Assembly: GCA_025403435.1 (NCBI GenBank)
Contig: CM046345.1
Span: forward strand, 18,966,809 to 19,030,808
DNA: 64,000 nucleotides
Source: Artocarpus heterophyllus
Taxonomy: Eukaryota > Streptophyta > Magnoliopsida > Rosales > Moraceae
Direction of reading: 5' to 3'
How positions within the stretch are numbered: the stretch's first letter is position 1; each line of letters opens with the position of its first letter. The notes beneath the pieces were generated by a model that ran no database searches, had not been told where the DNA came from, and saw only the letters and a list, made by a program, of their open reading frames with translations. Shown piece after piece: positions 38,000-48,499 of this stretch. A program made the translations under genes and the position numbers.

Positions 38000-38283
38000 T
38001 ATTCTTTTTATCCATCGCTTTCACATGTATAAAAAAATATTGTCACTTTTCATTTTCTACAAACTTTTCAAATCGATCATTTAAAAAATGGACAATTCAT
38101 GCGTTTATAGTTGAAAAGAATAGTCACAAGAGGTTTTCAAACAAAAGGAGTTCTTTTTTCTTTAAATATTTCTAACTTTTATTTCTTGATTTCAATCCAC
38201 ATCTTGATATTAAGTGTCATAAACTGGTCTATTTTATATCTTGTCCCTTCAAAATTGATTTTTTCTAGTCCTCCTTTTCTTCT
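38000..38283. other. Unassigned AT-rich spacer
   Basis: Lies between the last CACTA-like sequence and the right satellite array. No coding motif. It may contain the other CACTA end, but no CACTA terminus is visible. Confidence 0.4.
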
Positions 38284-38990
38284 GAAACCTACCAGGTTAA
38301 ATATTTCTAACTATAGAACCTATCAGGTTATGCTTTGGCACCATACGTTGATGACTAAAGCCAGTTGGTATTTCTTTATTTCTAAGAAAATATGATGAAA
38401 CCTAGTAGGTTCTCACTCCAAAACCTACTAGGTTACACTTGGGCACCACACGTCAATGACCGGAGGTGGTTAGTATTTCTTTATTTTAAAGAAAATATGA
38501 AGGAACATGAGTCATATGATAGGTTCCTGCTTCGAAACCCATCAAGTTATGCTCTTGTACCCTACGCCTACGACCGGAGGCAATTGGTATTTCTTTGTTT
38601 CAAAGAAAAGCATATGAGGCAATCTACAATTTTTGGAGGTTATATTTTGGCACCCGATATCTGCAATCAGCGGTGGTTGGTAATTATTTATTTTAAGAAA
38701 GCATAAGGGAAGCTCTAGAACCTACAAGGTTACACTCTGGCAAGGAAGCTCTAGAACCTACAAGGTTACACTCTGGCACCCACATTGGCGACGGGAAATG
38801 GTTGGTGTTTTTGTTATTTCAATGAAAATATGAGGGAACCTGGTAGGTTCTTATTCTAGAACCTACCAGGTTACGTTCCAACATCCTACATCAGCAACTA
38901 GAAGCGGATGGTGTTTCTTTGTTTCTAAGAAAATATGAGGGAACCTGGTAGGTTCCCGATTTGTAACCTACTAGTTTACTTTATGGTATG
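38284..38990 (+). repeat. ~105-bp satellite, right array (about seven units)
   Basis: Unit starts (GAACCTAYCAGGTTA) at about 38284, 38316, 38421, 38534, 38754, 38859 and 38963, with typical spacing of 104-114 bp. Each unit holds TTTGGCACC, GACCGGAGGCGGTTGG-like sequence, GTATTTCTTTGTTT and AAAATATGAGGGAACCTGGTAGGTTC. At the unit boundary AACCTGGTAGGTTC and GAACCTACCAGGTT form an inverted repeat with an 8-base loop. One 36-bp internal duplication is at about 38707-38770. Plus-strand ORFs over the array are translations of the repeat. Confidence 0.88.
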
Positions 38991-39698
38991 TTGCGCAAGT
39001 GACCTAAGTAATTTACCATATAAGGGAGTGAAAAGAAAGAGTAATTTAAACTTTCAATAAATCATCTTGCTAATTCAAAGAGAAAAAGTAACTTAAACTT
39101 TTAATAAATCATCTTTTTGAATTAAAGGACTGTTTTGAAAAGAGATTTTACATAGCAATCTACTGACCCAAATCCCCCACCCAAAGCCTAAAACGCCCAA
39201 TAGTTCCAAAAGCCCCGATTCTTAATAAAGCCCAAAAGTACTTTCAACGTTCCCAAAACCATGGCACCCAAAATTTACTCAGACACATGTTTTATGACCT
39301 CGTTGCTCTGCAAAAAGCTGAAAATCTATCAGATTTTTAATAGATATTCTGACGTCATATAGATTTGTTTCCCAGATGCCATAGATTTATCAATCCTTGC
39401 TCAGAATTTGGCCTCTCGGCGAGGCACATTGCGTTCGCTTCTAATAAGATCTCTACAACTACAAATGGCCATTTAATTCACAGGTTTTAACAAAAAGTTT
39501 GCATGTTGTAAGATAATGCTTTTAAATTCAGTCTAAACTTATAAACCAAACGTCACAAAAATAAATTTTACAGTTTTTCTTTTTCTTCTGAACAATTAAA
39601 TCATTATTCTTTAGATTAGTTGATATGTTAAGTAATTTGACAAAACTAACCCTACATGCCGGTTATGTTCCATTCTGTTTGAATATTGGATGGATTTT
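38991..39698. other. Intergenic DNA
   Basis: No ORF, RNA gene or repeat boundary recognised. ATTTT at 39694-39698 is the left target duplication of the following insertion. Confidence 0.5.
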
Positions 39699-39933
39699 TG
39701 TAACACCCCTTTTTATAAGATTCTTAAGTTGAATGCTAGTATCAATTGATTAATTGGTACCAACACTTGACTTAAGAACATTATAAGGAGGTAGATCTTA
39801 GTTTCAAGTGTTGAAGGATGTAAATAAATCCCTAAAGGTCATTAGGTGTCCAAAGACGACAATATGTATGAATAACAACACCCGCTTATGCTGGGCCCTA
39901 CAAGGTGAGCCCTATGAGGGTTGAGACGTTACA
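39699..39933 (+). mobile_element. 235-bp solo mini-LTR with gypsy-like termini
   Basis: Starts TGTAACACCCCTTTTTATAAG and ends GGGTTGAGACGTTACA, with TG...CA ends. Perfect 5-bp duplications ATTTT flank it (39694-39698 and 39934-39938). The termini resemble those of the gypsy LTRs in this window (TGTAACACCCC; GACA/TTACA), but the whole element is only about a tenth of their length. It has no coding capacity. It is either a TRIM/SMART-type solo LTR or an internally deleted gypsy LTR. Confidence 0.75.
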
Positions 39934-39938
39934 ATTTT

Positions 39939-41740
39939 AGCAAAAAGGGTAGATTTAGAGATGTTCTTAGATTGGACATGGCAGGTGAGTTTGAAAGTTC
40001 AAAAGACGTGTCGATGCAAGTAACATAATTAAAGGGGAAATTTATAAAATTCCTTCACTAAAATATGAAACAAACATTTTTAAATGGGAAAAAAAAGCCT
40101 TTTTAAATATGAACCACCCCAACAAAAAAAAGGGTTTTCCTTAATCACCCTTATTGTCAATTCATTCATCATTTGTCGAATTGGTTAAATTATCAAAAAC
40201 CAGAAAAAATTGTGAAAAAATTAAGATTTTTTATTATACTTAACAATATGTAAAGAAAAAGGAGAGGATTGCATAAGGATTATATGGATATGTATATGCA
40301 TTCATAAATGCACGCATACATGCATACATTATCTTATAGGTTAGCGACATGCTTCTCTGTGTGGAATATACTATAACCACCAACGAATGATGATTGAAGA
40401 GAAAATCAAAATCCTTCACGATCTATCGGTACGCGTTGTCGACAAAACATTTACAAAGTCAACCCCATAAGCAAGGTAATGGCTTCACACAACCACAACA
40501 TGGAAACCATTATTTATATATACAAGACAATGTACACCAAATACTAAAATTCATTTTTCTTTCTTTTTTAGTCGAATTCTATTTAAACATTCATTTAAAA
40601 TTAGGACTTCCTAACCAAAACTTCCACAATGGCACATGATTATTAAGGGAGGATGATTCATCATGAATTGTTCAAAAGCCGAAGTGGAGTTTAGAAATTT
40701 AACCACAAACTAAAGGCAAACTCCAGAAACATGTTTGCAATCTTTTCTACATTTTTTTTCTAAACTAATCCAACCCCTTTTGTTGAAAAAAGTATGGCAG
40801 ACATTAACCTCAACTAAAGCATGAATGAGAGTCCTCAAAAGTACTGCAAACAACAAAACGATGGGTTACTAAATTTGACCATTTTGTAAACGTTTTTCTT
40901 TTAACAAAACGTCATTTTTTGGGGCCTAAACTCGTGAAACCCACTTCAGGATCCTATGCTTGGCTGTATATGGAAGCCCGGCTGTTGGACTAAATTATAT
41001 CTTTCCATTTAGTCAACCCTTTTTGCTAATGCCCTTTTTATTTTTATTTTTTAATTGAGCGTCTGTTAATACCTTTTTATGATCTTTCAAATACAAATAT
41101 TATATTTAACTATATGCTTTATATGAGATTTTCAAAGTTGCCCATCATATCAAACCTCAATAATAAAATATTATCCGATTTTTAGTGGTACACATTTCTC
41201 ATTCCACATGGTATGTGCCGTGCCGTCACAGTCAGTTTTCTTGCTTTCACACCAAAATCATAACAAATTCCAGAAATTATTGGCATTCTCATACACATGC
41301 ATATACAATATTATAAATGGATGACATGTGATTCAGAGATTTTTCTTTCTTATTTGTGTAAAAGAAAATCATTGAGCAACTTACACAGAGATGACAATTT
41401 GCATACACGTATTTAACAAAGGAAAAAAGCAAAACTTCGGCAACTATAACAAGAGATGAGTAACATCTTCATATTAGAACATATATATATATATATATAT
41501 ATATTAATACACATGACAATTAATAAACATATAATTGATCCAAATTAAAGACGATCAGTATGAATTCTTTTGTTTCTGAATTAACGTTTTTTCATGAGTC
41601 CATACAAGAAAATGAACAAATTCACTAGACATTTGGGCTTTTTTGTTTTTTTTTTTTCTTGGGTGAAGAATAAATTACAAGATGATTATAGTAACATCAT
41701 GAATAATACAAGACACATGTGACAAAATTAACCTCATGGA
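39939..41740. other. Intergenic DNA downstream of the CLE gene
   Basis: No gene recognised. A perfect (AT)n microsatellite lies at 41481-41504. Since the CLE gene is on the minus strand, its 3' untranslated region should lie in the last few hundred bases here. AATAAA-like signals are present on the minus strand but none can be chosen. Confidence 0.45.
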
Positions 41741-42103
41741 TTAATGGTGCAAAGGGTTTGGGCCAGTCGGGACAAGGCGCTTCTCAACACCATATCTAGG
41801 ATCGATCTCGGTCCCGCCGCCGGGGTCGGGCTGCACTGGCCGCACATGCCGGTGGTGATTGTGATGCCGGTGATGCTGGTGCTGGTGCCGGAAAAATGGC
41901 GTAAAGTCGATTTTTGTGGCCAATTTTCGGCTATGTATGCTCAAGGATTTGTACTGAGGGAGATAAGAAGTACTGAAAAATGTTTTCTTTGAACTACTAA
42001 TATTAGAATTGAAGCTGGACCAATTGTATCCGACGTGAGAGAATAAGAAGGAAAAGGAGAGCCAAAGAATGAGACTAAAGATGTGAGAAAGCTTGACGGC
42101 CAT
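41741..42103 (-). CDS. CLE peptide hormone precursor (CLE9-13 type)
   Basis: A 120-residue secreted precursor of a CLAVATA3/ESR-related signalling peptide. It is processed in the apoplast to a 12-13 residue peptide that binds CLV1/BAM-type receptor kinases. Residues 1-25 (MAVKLSHIFSLILWLSFSFL...) are a signal peptide. A DFTPF motif sits near residue 71, followed by a His-rich variable stretch (HQHQHHRHHNHHRH). The C-terminus is EIDPRYGVEKRLVPTGPNPLHH with the CLE motif RLVPTGPNPLHH. The closest known architecture is Arabidopsis CLE13, whose motif has Ser where Thr stands here. The start is Met at 42101-42103, because it puts the signal peptide at the N-terminus. An in-frame ATG at 42307 would add 68 low-complexity residues. 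Intronless, as most CLE genes. It is the only intact host gene in the window. Confidence 0.92.
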   Translation of the reverse strand: MAVKLSHIFSLILWLSFSFLFSHVGYNWSSFNSNISSSKKTFFSTSYLPQYKSLSIHSRKLATKIDFTPFFRHQHQHHRHHNHHRHVRPVQPDPGGGTEIDPRYGVEKRLVPTGPNPLHH

Positions 42104-42200
42104 GGAAAGTGAGAGAAAGGGAAGAAAGAAGAGAAGAAGACTGCATGAAGAAGAAGAGAGAAAGAGAGAGGTAGAGAGAGAGAGAGGGAGAGAATTGGGT
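42104..42200 (-). promoter_or_regulatory. CT-rich 5' untranslated leader of the CLE gene
   Basis: The plus strand is almost pure GA (GAGAGAGGTAGAGAGAGAGA), hence CT-rich in the transcript. Such leaders are common in plant genes. No in-frame stop separates the upstream ATG at 42307 from the chosen start. Confidence 0.5.
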
Positions 42201-42397
42201 GCTGACAGACAAAATGGGAAATATTGGAAGACGAAGAAGAGTGTGAATTTAGAATATGACAGCTTGAATAATATGGTTATTCTGTAGAATAAAAAATTTT
42301 GTGGCAAAGGGTAGACATGAACTAGTTCTAGGTTGTGCTTGCTTCAATGAGACTCTCCTCTCTCTTTACGGCTTAAATTTTTATGCTTTTGATTTAA

Positions 42398-42436
42398 ATT
42401 TATATATATATATACATAGAGAGAGAGAGAGAGAAG
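42398..42436 (-). promoter_or_regulatory. Possible TATA element and (GA)n upstream of the CLE gene
   Basis: On the minus strand TATGTATATATATATATAAA lies about 300 bp upstream of the CLE start, preceded by a (CT)n run. A TATA box is plausible, but TA microsatellites are common in this region, so the assignment is weak. Confidence 0.35.
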
Positions 42437-43675
42437 GGTAATTTTAAAGAGGAGAGAGGGGCAGAATTGTGGAGCATTCTTGTTTGTTCCAATGAAACTT
42501 CCTTTGCGTTCAAGCAACATAGCTATGCATTAAAAGCAGTTTGTCAAACTTTGAATTGTCTATTGGAATGACCTTCAACATATGTTGAAAAAATATTATA
42601 TATGATGTGAATAGGAAACTGCCATTATTTGACTGCTTTTTTACTCTTCCAGAATTACAATCCAGGATTATTGATAATCAAGTATTTTATAGAATTAATT
42701 TTACCCTTTTGTCTCGTTTTACCCTTACATGTCAAATTGAAAATAACAGCACATGCATAAATTGCTCGTTTATGCTCAGTTAATACCTTTATCAATTAAT
42801 GCCCTTATACATATTAACATTATGCATTACTAATACTGCTAAAATGCTATACTTATAATCAAACATTTGGTACCCAAAACTTAACAAATCATGGTCTCTG
42901 AAAAACTGTTTTTTGGTTTTGCTCTTGTTTTCTACTTTTTCAAGAAACCTAAAAATCAATAACTATCTCAAGTCATAGGGACGTAGGTTAGCTAAAGGCA
43001 TTTTTAAGATTTCACGTCAAAATCTCTCACTGCTATGGTTGCAGATATAGCTTAACAACAAAACTACATCTAATTTTACCTAAAAGTGAAGAGTTTGAAT
43101 CCCTCCACCTCAAGTATTTTTTTTAAAACAAATCTCTCCTTGACGAAGAAAATGTATGAATTGAATGTATAGATTGAGTATAAATTAGCAATCTGAATAG
43201 ACATAAATGTTCAACAAAGAATTTAATTTTTTTATATCAAAATATTGTAGGGTATAAAATGAAAATTTCGTTACATGTAAACAAATATATGTGTGCTTTT
43301 CTTAAGTATAAATATATACGTGCTGTTATATGCATTCAGAGAATAAATAAACATATATACATATATGTGTGTGTGTATATATATATATATATGTTATACA
43401 TCAAAATTAACATTTGTAATGAGGGCTAGGGGTATTCGAGTTTGGAACATTGAGGCTGTTAGGATTAGCATTATTGACCAAGCTAAAGCTGCAACAACAA
43501 ATCAAAACCTATTTTTACTGAGCACTCTTGTTCAATCCAAGGTAAAAATCCCACTACTTATAAAATAATATGCCTTAATCTAAAAAGTATACTACATATT
43601 AGACTGGTGCTCATTATTTTGTGAGTAGTGGGATTTTAATCCCATAGGGATAAAAAAAGATTTTTTATTTTTATT
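42437..43675. other. Intergenic DNA
   Basis: No gene recognised. It holds microsatellites (GT and TA runs at 43365-43392). A plus-strand frame of 67 codons at 43365-43568 starts in the microsatellite and has no known motif. Confidence 0.5.
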
Positions 43676-44230
43676 TTTGAATTAATTACAAAAATATTCC
43701 CTCAACTATATTGCTTATAATATTATGTCCTTCGAACTTTAAAACATAACATTTGATCCCCTAAACTTCAAAATTTAACATTTGTTCACCTCAATCTATA
43801 AAATATTAACAAGAAAACTCCTTAAATAATGATTTTGAGCATATATGATGCAATATATACAAATAATAATAAGATTGTTGAACAGTTTAGCAAATCATTA
43901 GATTGTTATCTTACCCTAATACAATCACATAAAAGTGAAAAGAATAGATTATTTGTTTTAAAATAATATTTTTGAAGTTTTTCAATTTATATTTTTAACA
44001 ATTAAATTTTTAAACTATATCAACTTTTAAATTCAAATTAGGTTTAGACATGATAGAGTTACCTAAATACATCTATATTATGTAATAATTCTTAACTATG
44101 TACTAATATTTATCAAAAGTTTTAACAGAAGGAGCTTTTTGTTAATATTTCATAGTTTAGGGAACCCATATTATGTTTTGAAGTTCATAGCGTAGGGTTA
44201 TAATTGAGGGGAACTTTATAATTAATCCCT
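43676..44230. mobile_element. Long-TIR MITE (Mutator-like or foldback)
   Basis: The left end (GAATTAATTACAAAAATATTCCCTCAACTATA...) and the reverse complement of the right end (GGGATTAATTATAAAGTTCCCCTCAATTATAA...) align for about 100-150 bp, including GAACTT-AAAACATAA and CCCTAAACT blocks. The interior is AT-rich and has no ORF. The flanks TTTATTTTT and TTATTTTAT could be a poor 9-bp duplication. Confidence 0.6.
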
Positions 44231-45395
44231 TATTTTATTGTAGAATCTCTTTAGAAGGCTTTTTCTTCAAGTGCTTTCTTGTCATTCTTTAATTCTTTGA
44301 TATATTTCCCATTTCTAATTGCAGTTTATTTTCCTCTGTTATTCTTTTTATTATTATTATTCATTTGGCATTCCATGTTACTATGTTTAGGAGACTAGTT
44401 ATTTTGCGTATTTTTCTTACTCTCATCATTTTCCAAGCAAAAATCTCTAGTATCAAAATTATTAATGTATACATCATGTATTAATAATGATGAAAAGAAA
44501 AACAAAAGGGCACGTAATGAGGAAAGACGTTGTTTGAGGGATTAATGAACCAGTCTGGTATAGCTTTATGCGCACACAAGCCATTGACAACTCATACAAC
44601 ACGGAAAACGAGTACCATGCGCTTTTTTTTTTTTTTTTTCCTGCCAATTTTTCCATTTTTTTAATAAACAAAATGGACTTCTAATTTGTCATCTTTATGA
44701 ATATCCTCATCATCCTATGAATATGTTTGAGTTTGACCTAATAAATTCGTTGTTACCCATGAAACTTTTTTTTTTCTCATTTTTTGTATTATTGTCAACT
44801 TTTTAACTAAAAAAATTGAAGTCAATGGCGTAGAGAACTGTTAACTCACACGCCTTATGAAATTTAGAAAATAAAATAAAATAAAACAAAATCACGCTAA
44901 AGCTGCATGCGAGAAAACAATTGCTACCCTAAGGACTACGCTAATGATTCATTAATTTTCTTTTTAATACAAGTTTTCTTCCTGTTTCTCTCTTTGTCGG
45001 TTTAATTTAATTAAAAAAATTATGTTTGAAATCCATAGTATTTGTCCCTTTCAAACCAAATGGAGGTGTGTTTATTATTTTACATATGTTGACCTCCACT
45101 TTTCTATGCTGTGATATAGATCCATACATACATGTCAAAAGATTTACAGTAGTTCCAATCCTTTTTTTTTTTTTGGCAGGAGATGCATGAGCATATAAGA
45201 TTCAATCGTGAGAGGGAAGAGAAAATTGGAGCCTGTCTGGCATTACCCCTTTTTTAGCTAACTCAAAATTTGTAAAAATTGTTCTTATAAAACAAATACC
45301 AAACACCACCATTTGTTTTTAAAATCTTTTCTGTTTTCAAAAAACATAAAAAAGCAAAAAGAGAGAACATAAGATAAGTTAGAAAACAACATTTC
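44231..45395. other. Intergenic DNA
   Basis: AT-rich, with a run of about 18 T near 44622. No gene or repeat boundary recognised. Confidence 0.5.
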
Positions 45396-45533
45396 ACTCT
45401 GAGGTCGAATCGACCATCCTCAGCTAGGATTGGCCCAGCAGGACAGGACCCGCATCGAGATTGACTCGATGGGACGAGACCCGCTCCGAGATCATATTGA
45501 TAGTCTGGCACCTACGCCAAGATTGGTGTGATA
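45396..45533 (+). repeat. 31-bp minisatellite, left part
   Basis: Four units of 30-31 bp, such as ATTGGCCCAGCAGGACAGGA + CCCGCATCGAG and ATTGACTCGATGGGACGAGA + CCCGCTCCGAG. The array is cut at 45534 by Sirevirus F and continues beyond it at 55166. Confidence 0.8.
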
Positions 45534-46789
45534 TGTTAGCCCAAATATTGGGTTTTTAAAACTTTTTACAATTATTGGAAATTTCTAGATTAAATACTTG
45601 AGCAATAAATACACAAATAGAAATTTAAGCAAATATAAATGGCCAAAAGTAATAGGTAAGGGAAAAAGAGATGCAAATACTATTTATAATGGTTTGGCAA
45701 AAATGTCTACATCTATTATCGTCAAGCAAAACATTCACTTAGCCTCTTCACTATTTTGACGATCTTTTTGGCAAGATCACTCTAAGTACAAATCAGTGAC
45801 TTGTCTACCCGAGTTTCACCTCGACCTCCTACAATCCATGAATTTAACGGAGATTGGCTAACCAAACAACCCCAAATTAGACTAAGGCATTGGAAACCCA
45901 ATCGACTCAATTTACAAGGATTTGAAATTTTAAGCACACTTCTTACAACTTCTAGAAAGGTTTAGAAGAAAATATGAAGTATACTAGGAGATGACTAAGC
46001 ACACAAAGAGAATTTTTAATAAGTTTGGCTCAGGAACGTTTGGAAGCTTGTTGAACGCTTAGAGACTAACATAATGATGATTTTAGGTGTTCTTAGATAT
46101 AAATAACTTATAAATAAGGGCATTTATAGGCTAGAACTCAAACCTAGTTGTTTATAGCCATTTAAGGGACATTTGCAACAGCTAGAAAACTAGATGTTAG
46201 ACAGTTCGGTTGACTGCTATATACATAGCTCGGTCGATCGAGCTGTTGCTCAAATCAGCCTATTATGGGCTGGGCTAGTTGACTACATCACACATATCCC
46301 AGTTGACCAGGCTTGTTAGGAAGCCTGGCGCCATCTTTTTAAAGATCAATTTTAAGTTTTGAAATTTGATTTTACCATATAGAACAAATTTATATTGATA
46401 TTTCAAGACTTCAAACATATTTGAAAAATTTGATATCAAGATTAAAAACTTTTGAAAACAAGTTTAAAAACTTAAAATGGATTTTGAGCTAATTGAACTT
46501 GATTAAAATTATATGCATGCTCTAACATCATGCAAGCTTATAAATAAAATTAGACCTATTCTTTATGCTTGTTGATGTCATTTCTCTAATCTTCAAGCTC
46601 TCGATAAATTGATCTATCTTCTTTAATTTCTTCCGAGATGTTGAATTTCTTCTAAGTGTCTTGATATGCTAAAATAATAGTACTAGATATCTCTACACAC
46701 TCAAGATAAATTATTAGGTTTTAAGCAATTAATTATTTGTTGTCATTAAAACAAAAAATAATAATTCATTTGATACTTTGGGGCTAACA
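45534..46789 (-). repeat. 3' LTR of element F
   Basis: 1256 bp, TGTTAGCCCAAATATTGG...GGGGCTAACA on the plus strand. It is highly similar to 53887-55165. It contains the palindrome AGCTCGGTCGATCGAGCT at 46228-46245 and related half-sites (AGTTCGGTTGACTG, AGTTGACCAGG). Confidence 0.88.
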
Positions 46790-47115
46790 ATCTCTCCCTT
46801 TTTGATTATGACAAACAATTAATTGCTTTAGATAAAATAAAAAAAGAAACCTAAAATGAATAAAGAGTTTTGCTCCAAATATTCCTCATCTTATTCACCT
46901 TAACCTCCCCCTACTGAACATAATTTAACTCCCCCTTAATGTATGTAATCTTTGAGGAAATTTGTTAGTATCTTTTAAGTGAGATTAAAACAATGAGATT
47001 AAACCAAAACAACCTCAATCTCAATTTAAATAAGTTTTACAAAAATAATCTTTAATAAAATTTAAACATAGCTTCCCGTACATCAAAAACTTCTTCTCCC
47101 CCCTGTTTAGAACAA
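46790..47115 (-). other. PPT and PPT-like tracts of element F
   Basis: Minus strand AAAGGGAGAG abuts the 3' LTR (46790-46802). Additional G-rich tracts occur at about 46905-46915 (AGGGGGAGG), 46930-46940 (AAGGGGGAGTT) and 47095-47105 (AGGGGGGAG). Sireviruses are known for several PPT copies upstream of the 3' LTR. Confidence 0.7.
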
Positions 47116-47339
47116 AATATGCATAGTAATGTAAAGCAATCAATCTATATCTTCTTATCTATATCTTCTACACTTTATCATCAACAAAAAGAGAGACAAA
47201 AAAACTCATAGTCAAACATGAAACTAAAATGTCATAAAACCATATGGAAATACATAATCCAGACTACAAATTCAAAATTTTCTTAAAATAGAGAAAAAGG
47301 AAGCAAAAATTGTCCTAAGCATGAAAAAGAAACAAAGTG

Positions 47340-48499
47340 ATAAAACTAACCAAGATAGAGGTGGCCTTTTGTGTGTTGAGACATCTAAGCTCCTCAAGGA
47401 TTCTTTCCATGGTCAAGTGCAAAGATGCCACATTGTTGCTAAGTTGAGCATACTGCTCATCAGTGGAGCTTGATAGGCAGCAAAATTTGATTTGAAGGTG
47501 TCGAACCTAAAAACAAGCTATTAATAAGGGGTCTAAGAAGAAGAACCTGCATGTGGAATATGTGGAGGTGCTTCTGCTTCCATTGTAAAGTGCTCCTCTG
47601 CTCGAGCAAATTCTTATTGCTCATCCTCATCTAAAGCAAGAGCCACAACCCTTTTGCCATACCAAATTCTATTTACTAAGGTGCATCCCATTTTCTTGAG
47701 AGATGATTCATTGAAGTATGAATGGATATCTGGTTCTTTTCTAACAGTCTGATGGAGAAGTGAAACCTCAAAATACTCAAAGACATGAGTAAGCATTCGT
47801 TCAAAAGGTAAAACATTACCCGATTGATTACTAGCTGCATCAATCATATGATGGAGGATGATATGACAAGCATTGACTCTTTGTATTGGAAAGAAGACAG
47901 TACAAACGAGACATATCGACCTTGGTGAGCTCATTTTTGTGACCTGCTTTGGAAATGAAATTTGTAGAAATGATATGGTAAAGGGTACGGGTTGTGAGAG
48001 GCAAGTTTTGTATAGGAGGTTTAAGAGCAAAGACTGTCTCAAAACATTCATAACATGTTAAAGGACATCAGGGTCAGGAAAAGTAGCACCAAAAGCCTCT
48101 AAGAACCTAACAAGATTTCCTCATTGGGAATGTTTAAGGCTCGACTCAATGATTCAAAAGTAAATTCAATGGTTTTTCCTTTTAGTTCACAAATAATGGT
48201 TAGATTTTCAAGATTGGCATTTAATTACGCATAAAAGATTCTGACAAGTCTAGGATACACTTGGCATTTGGATTTTACCATAGTTAACAATCCTTGATGC
48301 TTAAATAAGGCTCGTAGGTTCAATGACTGCATATCATCAAAGACAATAATTTTTTCATCCACAATTTTCTCATGAACCATTCTTTTATAATTATGCAAGC
48401 TAATAGAATTCAAGATATCGAGATCATGAATTACCTTTGAAAAAAATTCTTCATTGTCAGTTGTTGATCGCTTGCCTCAATGCTTAGAAGATTCGCCAT
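47340..48499 (-). pseudogene. Extra ORF of element F, resembling the plant 'putative transposon protein' domain
   Basis: Begins MANLLSIEASDQQLTMKNFF (ATG ending at 48499). It continues in other frames with VDEKIIVFDDMQSLNLRALF and CQVYPRLVRIFYA (48225-48413). An open 145-codon piece at 47614-48051 contains VNACHIILHHMIDAA, GNVLPFERMLTHVFEYFEV and NESSLKKMGCTL. These blocks resemble a domain of unknown function often annotated in plants as putative plant transposon protein. It is in the slot where some Sireviruses carry an env-like ORF. Whether it has a role in the element or was captured is unknown. Confidence 0.55.

Larger units (their letters stand above)
18641..38080 (-). mobile_element. 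CACTA (En/Spm-like) transposon remnant, split by nested retrotransposons
   Basis: The outer shell is 18641-20396 plus 37287-38080. The left part starts with GGGCTTTTGTCGTCGCTAAA and has more GTCGCTAAA / TTTAGTGACAAT-like subterminal repeats to about 18975, typical of plant CACTA ends. The right part carries minus-strand coding remnants. Copia element D is inserted between them with flanks TAAGG (20392-20396) and TAGGG (37287-37291). Terminal CACTA bases are not preserved at the left, and I could not place the right terminus. Confidence 0.5.

Noticed and set aside
38111..38706. Two overlapping plus-strand ORFs with repeated SWYFFISKK / WLVFLYFKE-like blocks
   Set aside because: The protein repeats are simply translations of the 105-bp satellite, not a repeat protein gene.
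41741..42307. 188-residue version of the CLE precursor starting at 42307
   Set aside because: The extra 68 residues are low-complexity sequence read from a GA/CT-rich leader. They would bury the signal peptide that follows Met at 42101-42103.
42950..43130. tRNA-derived SINE, suggested by GTTTGAATCCCTCCACC
   Set aside because: Only a short B-box-like string is present; no A box, no tail and no target duplication.
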